Part shown: piece by piece, positions 50,859 to 59,432 of the stretch
Layout of the letters: each line of letters opens with the position of its first letter
How positions within the stretch are numbered: position 1 is the first letter of the stretch
Origin: an uncultured Prevotellaceae bacterium
Lineage (GTDB): Bacteria; Bacteroidota; Bacteroidia; Bacteroidales; Bacteroidaceae
Assembly (NCBI GenBank): GCA_902786665.1
Contig: CADADN010000042.1
Location: 1 to 63,928 of the forward strand
Direction: 5' to 3'
DNA: 63,928 nucleotides
Program-made: the position numbers and the translations under genes
The notes under the pieces: model-generated
The model's input: the letters and a program-made list of their open reading frames with translations, nothing else
Databases searched by the model: none
What the model was told of the DNA's origin: nothing

Positions 50859-53024
50859 TCATGGGCGGTCGCCTATTCGTGAGCCCCAGTCAGAGGGAGA
50901 GGAGCCCATGAACAGTTCAAGGACAGCCCCCTGCTTGATTTCCTCGTACGAGAGGAAAGAGCGAGAGAGTGGCTTGCCGTTGAGCACGGCTTTTTGCACA
51001 TAGATGTTATCTTTTCCCACTTGATGGGCGACGACTTGGAAAGTCTTCCCGTCACCCACGTCGATTTCGCATTTCGAGAACAGCGGCGAGCCGATGACAT
51101 ATTTGCCTCCGGCTGGCTCCACTTGGTAGAGCCCTATGGCAGAAAGGACATACCACGCCGACATCTGTCCCACGTCCTCGTTGCCACAGAGGCCGTCATG
51201 GTCGTTGCGGTAAAGCGTCTCCATGGTTTTCCTTACGAGCCGTGCCGTCTTCCACGGCTGCCCCACATAGTCATACATGTAGATGATGTGGTGACTGGGC
51301 TCGTTGCCATGGGCGTATTGGCCGATAAGTCCCGACACATCAGGCGGCGCCCCCTCGCCGAGGTCGCCCTCCACGATGAAGAGCGAGTCGAGTTTTTCCA
51401 CGAATCTTTCCTCCGACCCGAAAAGGCCGACCAGTCCATGGACATCGTGAGGTACGAGCCAGGTGTACTGCCACGCATTACCCTCCGTATAGTCATCGTG
51501 CTGGTGGATGGTGCGGAAGGGATTGAAAGGTTCCCTGAACCTCCCGTCGGCACCCTTGCCCCGCATGAAGCCCGTCTTCTTGTCGAAGTATTGTTGGTAG
51601 GCAAGGCTTCGCTGGTGGAAATAGCGGTAGTCATCCTCGTGTCCCAGCGTCTTCGCCACCTCGGCCACGCAATGGTCGGCGAGGGCGTATTCCAGCCCCT
51701 TCGCCACCGTCTCGTAGGTGGAGTCCTTGTCATATGGCAGGTATCCATAGTGCTTCAGCAACCCCATCCCGCGTTCATCGAGCAGGACCGACGACCTCAT
51801 CGCCTTGAAGGCGCGCTCCTTGTCTTCCACATAACCTTTCAGCACCAGGTCGGCCAGCACCGGCACGCCAGGATTCCCCACCATGCAGTCGGTCTCATTG
51901 CCCATCAAGTGCCACACCGGCAGTTTCCCCTGTTGGTCGAAGATGTCCAACATCGACATGGCAATGTCGGCCTGTTTCTCCGGGTGGATGAGCGTCATGA
52001 GTGGATGAGCTGCCCGATAGGTGTCCCATAGGGAGAAGGTGGTGTAATTGACATGCCTCACTTGGTGCACCCTTCCTCTCACTCCCCGGTAGGAGCCGTC
52101 GACATCGCAGAACACCGACGGAGCCACCATGGTATGGAAGAGCGAGGTGTAGAACACCACGAGGTCGTCGGCAGTAGCATCCGATGCCGCTTCCACGCGC
52201 ACCTTGCCCAACTCCTTCTCCCAAGCCTGGGAGGCCTCACGCTTCACGCGGTCGAAATCCCAATGCGGCAGTTCCGCCGCCATGTTCATCTTGGCTTGCG
52301 GCACCCCCACCGACGACAAGGCACATTTCACCAGAAGGGGTCTTGACGAGTCCTCCACACGCAAGAGGGCCACGGTGTCGCCCTGTTGCTCAACCATCCT
52401 CACCGGCTGCGAGAACTCCGCCACGAAATAGACGCGCTGCTCTTCAGCCCATCCGCTCGAATAGCGGAATCCCGACACGACGGTGGGACTCTCCTGCTGG
52501 ATGGAGGTCCTGGTCATCCGGTCCCACCCTATGCCTTGACGCAAGTCGAGACGCAACAAGGCGTCAGCCCCTCGGAAAGAGTAGCGATGGAACCCCACGC
52601 GACACGTGGCGGTGAGTTCCACCCGCACCTCGGGGGCGTGCAAGTCAATCTGGTAAAAGCCCGGTTCCGCCCGTTCCTCCTCGTGGGAGAAACGCACCTC
52701 CCGCTGACGGCTGTCGGCAACGGGCAGGAGCGCCACATCGCCCAACTCACCGATGCCCGTGCCACTGAGATGCAGATGACCGAACCCGATGAGGATGGAG
52801 TCGGAAATGTGATAGCCTGAGCACCAGTCCCACCCACGGGTATGCTCGGAGGGACCCAGTTGCACAAAGCCGAAAGGCACGTTGGCCCCAAGGAATACGT
52901 GGCCGTGCCCTCCCGTGCCAATCCAGGGATTGACATAACCGACATTGCCACCGCCTGCCCATGCCACGAATGTGACACAGCAGAGGCCCAAAAGGAGCAA
53001 GAACATCCTTTTCATCCTTTTCAT
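50859..53024 (-). CDS. GH92-family alpha-mannosidase, exported
   Basis: 721 residues with a signal peptide (MKRMKRMFLLLLGLCCVTFV). GH92 enzymes are calcium-dependent exo-alpha-mannosidases acting on N-glycans or mannans. Seen in order: VNPWIGTGGHGHVFLGANVP, GWDWCSGYH, FSLWDTYRAAHPL, GNEPSHHIIYMYDYVGQPW (with the acid-catalyst region) and GNEDVGQMSAWYVLSAIG (calcium and base region). The whole family length is present. No SusCD pair is adjacent, so it is not obviously part of a locus. Confidence 0.93.
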   Translation of the reverse strand: MKRMKRMFLLLLGLCCVTFVAWAGGGNVGYVNPWIGTGGHGHVFLGANVPFGFVQLGPSEHTRGWDWCSGYHISDSILIGFGHLHLSGTGIGELGDVALLPVADSRQREVRFSHEEERAEPGFYQIDLHAPEVRVELTATCRVGFHRYSFRGADALLRLDLRQGIGWDRMTRTSIQQESPTVVSGFRYSSGWAEEQRVYFVAEFSQPVRMVEQQGDTVALLRVEDSSRPLLVKCALSSVGVPQAKMNMAAELPHWDFDRVKREASQAWEKELGKVRVEAASDATADDLVVFYTSLFHTMVAPSVFCDVDGSYRGVRGRVHQVRHVNYTTFSLWDTYRAAHPLMTLIHPEKQADIAMSMLDIFDQQGKLPVWHLMGNETDCMVGNPGVPVLADLVLKGYVEDKERAFKAMRSSVLLDERGMGLLKHYGYLPYDKDSTYETVAKGLEYALADHCVAEVAKTLGHEDDYRYFHQRSLAYQQYFDKKTGFMRGKGADGRFREPFNPFRTIHQHDDYTEGNAWQYTWLVPHDVHGLVGLFGSEERFVEKLDSLFIVEGDLGEGAPPDVSGLIGQYAHGNEPSHHIIYMYDYVGQPWKTARLVRKTMETLYRNDHDGLCGNEDVGQMSAWYVLSAIGLYQVEPAGGKYVIGSPLFSKCEIDVGDGKTFQVVAHQVGKDNIYVQKAVLNGKPLSRSFLSYEEIKQGAVLELFMGSSPSDWGSRIGDRP

Positions 53025-53142
53025 ACCATCCAGATCTAATGCCGTTTTCCTATCAAACGCAAAAAAGGCGAAAAAAGTATATCAAACGAACATACAATAG
53101 CAAAAATAATGAGGTGAGTCGAAAAAAACGAAACGAACGTTT

Positions 53143-53198
53143 TTTGCAATGAAATAACTTTTATATCTTTGCACCATTCAAAAAAATCCGTATTTTTG
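53143..53198 (+). promoter_or_regulatory. Tandem promoters of the large secreted protein
   Basis: First: TTTG (53143-53146), 17-base spacer, TATCTTTG (53164-53171). Second: TTTG (53168-53171), 19-base spacer, TATTTTTG (53191-53198). The -7 element of the first doubles as the -33 of the second. Confidence 0.6.
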
Positions 53199-53261
53199 CA
53201 CTATCCATGTCTATCCATCATGACAGACGGAATCAACAGAACAAACCTAAAATAAAAACTA

Positions 53262-55931
53262 ATGATGAAAAAAAATCTATTCAAATCCTGGCTGCTGACA
53301 ACGGCATTGTTTCTTGTCGCCGTTGCCAGTCAAGCAGAGAACGTGATTTACGAGAGAGGCTACACAACAGCGTGGAGCGACAACGACCTTTCAAGCTGGA
53401 CGGCAAGTTCTTGCCAACCCACCATCAACGGGGGACTGAATGTAACATCAACAAACGGAGGATGGACCTTGACCAATGGCATTTCCGTCACAGCAACGAC
53501 CAAGGTGACACTGACAGCCAAATTGAAAACGGGTGGAGCTCCCGGACGCAGCGGCAGTTATGACTACATCAAGATGGGCGGTGTGTCGATATGCTTTAAC
53601 GAGCAAGACAAAAAAGCAACAGTGGATATCGACGGGACTGCGACCGAGATGTCCATCACCTACAACAGAGCCTCCACTTACAGCGTGACCATCTCTATCG
53701 ACCAGGATTCACATAACGTGAACGCCATGATAGGCACCACCTCTGTCAACGCCACCTCCACCACTGCCATCTCCAACGTGGAGTTCGGGCATTACAAAGC
53801 AGGCAGGGAGAACTATGCAGTCAACCCGGTGCTTGAAGCCATCCAAATCAGCGAGGAGGTTTCTGCCAGCACCTATTATGACTACAAGGTGAATGCCGTC
53901 GATGGCAGCAACAACGTGCTCAAGGAACTTAAAAGCGGCACGGTGGAAAGCACCTCCAACCAACTCGATGTATTTTTCCCACAGCACGTGCTTTCCGGCA
54001 CCACCCTCTATGAGACGGCCAAAGCCACCAACCCCGGATGGTATCAATCAAGTCTGACCATCAACGAGGACGACTATGTGTATGACATCCCCTACACCGC
54101 AGGCACCGTGGATGACGTGGTGTTCTACACCGAGGCTGAGGATGTGGAAGGAACATCGACAGCAAACAACCTCAACCGAGCTTCATACGGCCACATGGGG
54201 CACACCTCCGGCTCTTATGTCAATGCCACAACACTGGAGCCTGGAAAATACCAGATTTTCATGCGAGGCGTAAACGGCAACAGTGATTCTCGCGCTGTCA
54301 ATTTCAAGGTGGGCGACAACGTGGTGTTCACCACTTCCATCACCACCGGCACCAACTACCTGGCCAACTCCGAGACATTCTCCGTGACAGCCAACTCCAC
54401 CTTGTCGTTCTCAAGCGAAGGCTCGTCGGCCAGCGGCGTGGACTGGTTCTATGTGAAATACATGGGAGAACTCGACCAAGGCACATACACTGTGAAATTC
54501 ATGTTGGACGACTACACGACGGAACTGAAAGAGGCAGAGACCCGCAACGGCGCCATAGGCACGCAACCCGTCATCTATGAAAGCGACAAAGACATGTTCA
54601 CCATCGACGACGTGACTTACATCTATGACAGCGACGACGCTGCCGAGCAAACCATAGCCGAAGACGGCTCCACCGTGGTCACCATCGTTTACAGAGAGGC
54701 CCGCCCACTCACCTATCAAGTGGTGGCAGTGGATGACAACAACAATGTTTTGGATGTTGTGGCCGAAGGTGAACTCTTGGAGGGACAGTCGACCGTGGCC
54801 TACTACACCAAGGCTGTGAATAGCGAAGGGAAATGGTACATGATAGCCCAAAACACATCGGACCCATACTACGGAGTGAACATTGAAGCCGACCAAATGA
54901 TCTACAAGACATACAGCGAAAGCGACATCTTCTGGTTCAGCGAGGTGGAAGACCTCAGACCCTCCCACTCCTGGGCCGCCGATGGCGCCTACCCCTCACG
55001 ATATGCCAATGGCATGGCCAAGCGACTCTTCAAGAATTCTTATGTAAAGACAAATGCATTCACCTCTGGTGTTTATACCGTGACCTTGCGGGCACGCAAC
55101 AACGGCAGAAACCCTGGGACACTGGACCTTTTCTTGGTGGACGCCGATGGCAACCTTGTGGAAGGCTCTTTAGGAACATTTGAAGAATGGACAAGTGCAG
55201 AACAAGCAGAGAAATCCATTGCCAATGTCACCATTCCTGAAGGCTATGCTGTTGCCATCAACAATACTGACCCAACCTACAACTCCAACCTTGAGTTGGA
55301 CTATATCTACCTCACACGCACCGGCGACCTTCCCGCTGTGGAAGTGACCATCAGCAAGTATGGCTATTCCACATTGTATTATAGCGACCGCAACCTTGTT
55401 GTACCCGAGGATTTATGGGCCTACGGCGTCAGCATCGAAGACGGCAAGGCGAAACTGAATCCCGCAGGCAGCGTGATACCCGCCGGCACAGGCGTGGTGC
55501 TTGAAGGCACCCCCGACAAGACCTACACCCTGACGGTGACAAGCGATAACGGGCCTGCCGTGGAAAGCGACCTGCAAGGCACCGATGTCACCACCGAGAT
55601 AAGCGAAGCAGGATACAAGTATTACATGCTCTCTGTAAAGAACGACAACGCCAATAGCCTCGGCTTCTACTATCAAGTGGAAGGAGGTGCAAGCATCGAG
55701 AACAAGGGGCATTGCGCCTACCTGGCCATCGAGGACGAGGAGGGCGACACCGGCAGCGACCAAAACGCCAATGGCTTCCCGTTCTTCGAGCAGACCGACG
55801 GCATCAGCACCATCGGCAATGGCGAAGTCCAGTGCGAAGGCACATACACACTCGGCGGCGTTCGCGTGAGCGACACCCCGCTTCAGAAGGGTGTCTATGT
55901 GAGAAACGGCAGGAAAGTCGTCATCAAATAA
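53262..55931 (+). CDS. Large secreted modular protein, function unknown
   Basis: 889 residues with a signal peptide (MMKKNLFKSWLLTTALFLVA). An N-terminal beta-rich domain (27-200) is followed by three related segments beginning YYDYKVNAVDGSNNVLKEL (about 205), TYTVKFMLDDYTTELKEA (about 406) and LTYQVVAVDDNNNVLDVV (about 482); two of these are followed by jelly-roll-like stretches starting EAEDVEGTS and EVEDLRPSH. The C-terminus GGVRVSDTPLQKGVYVRNGR is the short terminal motif common on secreted Prevotella proteins. No catalytic domain is seen; adhesion or carbohydrate binding is a guess. Confidence 0.75.
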   Translation: MMKKNLFKSWLLTTALFLVAVASQAENVIYERGYTTAWSDNDLSSWTASSCQPTINGGLNVTSTNGGWTLTNGISVTATTKVTLTAKLKTGGAPGRSGSYDYIKMGGVSICFNEQDKKATVDIDGTATEMSITYNRASTYSVTISIDQDSHNVNAMIGTTSVNATSTTAISNVEFGHYKAGRENYAVNPVLEAIQISEEVSASTYYDYKVNAVDGSNNVLKELKSGTVESTSNQLDVFFPQHVLSGTTLYETAKATNPGWYQSSLTINEDDYVYDIPYTAGTVDDVVFYTEAEDVEGTSTANNLNRASYGHMGHTSGSYVNATTLEPGKYQIFMRGVNGNSDSRAVNFKVGDNVVFTTSITTGTNYLANSETFSVTANSTLSFSSEGSSASGVDWFYVKYMGELDQGTYTVKFMLDDYTTELKEAETRNGAIGTQPVIYESDKDMFTIDDVTYIYDSDDAAEQTIAEDGSTVVTIVYREARPLTYQVVAVDDNNNVLDVVAEGELLEGQSTVAYYTKAVNSEGKWYMIAQNTSDPYYGVNIEADQMIYKTYSESDIFWFSEVEDLRPSHSWAADGAYPSRYANGMAKRLFKNSYVKTNAFTSGVYTVTLRARNNGRNPGTLDLFLVDADGNLVEGSLGTFEEWTSAEQAEKSIANVTIPEGYAVAINNTDPTYNSNLELDYIYLTRTGDLPAVEVTISKYGYSTLYYSDRNLVVPEDLWAYGVSIEDGKAKLNPAGSVIPAGTGVVLEGTPDKTYTLTVTSDNGPAVESDLQGTDVTTEISEAGYKYYMLSVKNDNANSLGFYYQVEGGASIENKGHCAYLAIEDEEGDTGSDQNANGFPFFEQTDGISTIGNGEVQCEGTYTLGGVRVSDTPLQKGVYVRNGRKVVIK

Positions 55932-55947
55932 AAATTCTTGGAAAAAA

Positions 55948-55997
55948 CATACGCTGCGGTTCTATCACAAACGCTTGTGATAGAACCGCTCCGTATG
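55948..55997 (+). terminator. Long hairpin after the secreted-protein gene
   Basis: Arms 55948-55970 and 55975-55997 pair over about 23 bases with two mismatches (GCGGTTCTATCACAA / TTGTGATAGAACCGC inside). It has a T-run only on the minus strand, so termination on the plus strand is uncertain. Confidence 0.6.
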
Positions 55998-56063
55998 GAA
56001 ACTATATCAAGGTGAGATTGGATGCCGTAGGGCACATCCCCGGAGTCACAACAACCAACAGTC

Positions 56064-59000
56064 ATGGAAAAGCCATCAGTCACGACACCCTTGAAAGTGT
56101 ATAAAGCCAGCGCGGGAAGCGGAAAGACCTTCACACTCGCAGTGGAATACATCAAACTCCTGGTCAAAAACCCGGAGAGCTATCGCAGCATCCTTGCTGT
56201 CACCTTCACCAACAAGGCTACGGAGGAGATGAAGCAGCGCATCATCAGCCAACTCCATGGCTTGGCCAACGGCTACGAAGACTCCAAGGACTACCTTGCG
56301 AAAATCGTCAACGAGACGAGAATGGATGAACAGACCGTGCGAGAACGTGCGCGACTGGCGCTCAACAACATCATCCACGACTACACCTCATTCAGGGTGG
56401 AGACCATCGACAAGTTCTTCCAACGCATCCTCAGGAACCTCGCCCGCGAACTCAACCTCACCGCCAACCTCCGCATCGAACTGAACGACAAGGAGGTGGA
56501 ACAAGAGGCCGTGGACCAGATGATCGACTCGCTCAAAAACCAAGACCTTGTCCTCACCTGGATCATGGAATACATCATCGACAAAATCAACGAAGACAAG
56601 ACATGGAACGTCATCCGGCTTGTGAAGTCTTTCGGGGAAAACATTTTCAAGGACTCCTACAAGGCAAGTCGTAAAAACCTTCAACAAGTATTCAACGACT
56701 CCCAATTCTTCGACCGATACAAAAAACAGCTGTTGAAAATCATCAATGACAACAAGCAGGTCATGAAGGCCCATGCCGACCAATTCTTCGAGGCGGCTGC
56801 GGGCTATGGCCCAAAAGATTTCTACCAAGGGTCAAAAGGAGTGCCCGCCTACTTTGCCAAACTACAAAGCGGGGATTATGACGGCAACCCGCCCAACTCC
56901 TTTGTCAGTGCCGCCCTTGAGGCGCCCGAGAACTGGGTGAACAAGACACACCCCAACCGAGCCGCCATCATCGACCTTGCACGCAACCGCCTGATGGCCA
57001 TCCTGCAGGCTGCCGAGGCCGACCGCTACCACTGCTACCGCCAAGGCAAGTCGGCCCAACTCATCCTCAACCACTTGGACCAATTGAGGCTGCTCAGCAG
57101 CATCGAGGACACCGTGAGACAACTCAACAAAGACGCCAACCGCTTCCTGCTCAGCGACACCCAGGGCATGCTCAACGAAATGATCAAGGGCAGCGACACC
57201 CCCTTCATCTTTGAAAAGACAGGCGCCTTCCTCAGACACATCATGATCGACGAGTTCCAAGACACCAGCACCGTGCAATGGGACAACTTCAAGGTGCTGC
57301 TCCAAGACCTGATGCACCAAGGAACCAGCAACCTCATCGTGGGCGACGTCAAGCAAAGCATCTACCGATGGCGCTCAGGCGACTGGCAACTGCTCAACAA
57401 CATCGAACAGGAATTCCCCAAGGAGATGGTGGAAGTGAAATCACTCGACACCAACTACCGCTCAGCACGGAAGGTGGTGGAATTCAACAACCATTTCTTC
57501 ATCGTGGCCAGCCAACTGGAATACCAACGCCTTTCAGGATTCGTGGGGTCGGAAGCCGCACAGCTGCGCCTAGCCTACAGCGACGTGGCACAAGAAGTGC
57601 CCCGGGGCAAAGACGACAGCGGCTACGTTCTCGTGGAACTCATGGACCCCAAGCGCCATGAGGAAACCATCATGCAGCGCATCTCCGACACCATCAAGGA
57701 CCTGACGGAGCACGGCGTGCCGCAAAGTGCCATCGCCATCCTCTCACGCGACAACAAGGAAATAGAGCGCACGGCGGACTATTTCCAAAAAAACGAACCC
57801 GACATCCACATCGTCTCCGACGAAGCCTTCCGACTGGACTCCTCCCTGTCGGTCGTCACCATCATCACGGCCCTGCGGGTACTCGTCAACGAAACCGACG
57901 TGCTATGCAAAGGCACCCTGGCAAAAACCTTCCAACACCAAATCAAAGGCAGCACCCTCGCCGACGACGCCTTGATGCTCTCCACAGACGTGGAAGACGG
58001 GCCACACGCCTTCCAAGAGTGGCTGCCGGAAGGCTTCCGCACCCCGGAGGATTTCTCACACCTGCGCACACTGCCCCTCACCGACCTGGTGGAAAGCATC
58101 TACACCATCTTCCACCTGGAACAAATAGACGGGCAGAACGCCTACCTGTGCACCTTCCACGACATCCTGGCCGAATACATGAAAGAGAACACCTCCGACA
58201 TCAGCAGGTTCCTGCAGGCATGGGACGAGAACCATTACAAGAAAACCATCCACGGCGACAATGTCGACGGCGTGAGGATGGTCACCATACACAAGAGCAA
58301 GGGATTGGAATACGACAACCTCATCATACCCTTCTGCAATTGGAAATTGGAAAAGAGCAACATCCTATGGTGCAAGACACAAACGCAACCCTTCAACCAA
58401 CTACCCGTCCTCCCCATCGATTACGGCAAAAGCAACATGGTAGGCACCGTCTATGAAGACAGCTACCTCAGGGAACATCTGCAAAACTCGGTCGACAACC
58501 TCAACCTGCTCTACGTAGCCTTCACGCGAGCCAAGAACCGACTCTTCGTCTTCGGCGTCACCAAAGCGAAATCATCCAAAGCCGACGCCAACACCCATGC
58601 CAACAGAAGCGTGCTCGTGGAGCAATGCCTGCCGCTGCTGGGAAAACCTTTCGAATACACCTTGCCCGATGAAAAGGTGAAAACACTCGACGCACTTGAC
58701 GCCACCGTGCAGACAGAGCAGGACGGGAACATCGTCTTCGAATATGGACAGTGTTTTCCTGAAGACTTGCGGGAGGACACAAGCCCCGCCACTATGACTT
58801 CGGGAGACATTCCCGAAGAAGGGCAAAAAGAAAAGAAGAAGAGCGACAACGTCTTCCTGCAACCAGAAAACAGCATCAGCATCGAACTGAAGTCGCACCC
58901 CTCGCGAGCCACCTTCCGACAAAGCAACAACAGCCAGGCTTTCACCGACACAGACGAAGACACCCTGCTGCGCGCCAATTACATCGAGCGAGGCAACCTG

Positions 59001-59432
59001 CTCCACAACATCTTCTCCAAACTGAGAACCGTCGATGACATCGAACGCGTGTTGCAGCAGATGGAACACGAAGGCGTCATCTACGACGAGACCAGTCCCG
59101 AGGAACTGCGCCACCTTCTGCAACGTGCCTTGTCCAACAAGAAAGTCATGGAATGGTTCTCACCCAAATGGAAACTCCACAACGAATGCACCATCCTCTA
59201 CCACAACGAAAAAGGCGAACTGAAGGAAATGCGCCCCGACCGAGTGATGACCCTTGGCGACAAGACCATCGTGGTGGACTTCAAATTCGGGAAGCCGTGG
59301 AATGGACACAAGGGACAAGTGGAAAGATACATCGAACAACTCCAGAAAATGGGCCACAACAAGGTGGAAGGATACCTCTGGTATGTAGGAGAAAACAAAG
59401 TCGTACCCGTAAAACCTAAAAGAAAGCCATGA
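56064..59432 (+). CDS. UvrD/RecB-type helicase-nuclease (AddA-like)
   Basis: 1122 residues. Helicase motifs: Walker A KASAGSGKTFTLA (about 14-26), MIDEFQDTSTVQW (Walker B), VGDVKQSIYRWRSGDW, TIHKSKGLEYDNLIIPF and LLYVAFTRAKNRL. The C-terminal end has a RecB-type nuclease core (RPDRVMTLGDKTIVVDFKFG). With the next gene it forms the two-subunit end-processing enzyme that replaces RecBCD in this phylum, acting at double-strand breaks before RecA loading. Its stop overlaps the next start as ATGA. Confidence 0.9.
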   Translation: MEKPSVTTPLKVYKASAGSGKTFTLAVEYIKLLVKNPESYRSILAVTFTNKATEEMKQRIISQLHGLANGYEDSKDYLAKIVNETRMDEQTVRERARLALNNIIHDYTSFRVETIDKFFQRILRNLARELNLTANLRIELNDKEVEQEAVDQMIDSLKNQDLVLTWIMEYIIDKINEDKTWNVIRLVKSFGENIFKDSYKASRKNLQQVFNDSQFFDRYKKQLLKIINDNKQVMKAHADQFFEAAAGYGPKDFYQGSKGVPAYFAKLQSGDYDGNPPNSFVSAALEAPENWVNKTHPNRAAIIDLARNRLMAILQAAEADRYHCYRQGKSAQLILNHLDQLRLLSSIEDTVRQLNKDANRFLLSDTQGMLNEMIKGSDTPFIFEKTGAFLRHIMIDEFQDTSTVQWDNFKVLLQDLMHQGTSNLIVGDVKQSIYRWRSGDWQLLNNIEQEFPKEMVEVKSLDTNYRSARKVVEFNNHFFIVASQLEYQRLSGFVGSEAAQLRLAYSDVAQEVPRGKDDSGYVLVELMDPKRHEETIMQRISDTIKDLTEHGVPQSAIAILSRDNKEIERTADYFQKNEPDIHIVSDEAFRLDSSLSVVTIITALRVLVNETDVLCKGTLAKTFQHQIKGSTLADDALMLSTDVEDGPHAFQEWLPEGFRTPEDFSHLRTLPLTDLVESIYTIFHLEQIDGQNAYLCTFHDILAEYMKENTSDISRFLQAWDENHYKKTIHGDNVDGVRMVTIHKSKGLEYDNLIIPFCNWKLEKSNILWCKTQTQPFNQLPVLPIDYGKSNMVGTVYEDSYLREHLQNSVDNLNLLYVAFTRAKNRLFVFGVTKAKSSKADANTHANRSVLVEQCLPLLGKPFEYTLPDEKVKTLDALDATVQTEQDGNIVFEYGQCFPEDLREDTSPATMTSGDIPEEGQKEKKKSDNVFLQPENSISIELKSHPSRATFRQSNNSQAFTDTDEDTLLRANYIERGNLLHNIFSKLRTVDDIERVLQQMEHEGVIYDETSPEELRHLLQRALSNKKVMEWFSPKWKLHNECTILYHNEKGELKEMRPDRVMTLGDKTIVVDFKFGKPWNGHKGQVERYIEQLQKMGHNKVEGYLWYVGENKVVPVKPKRKP

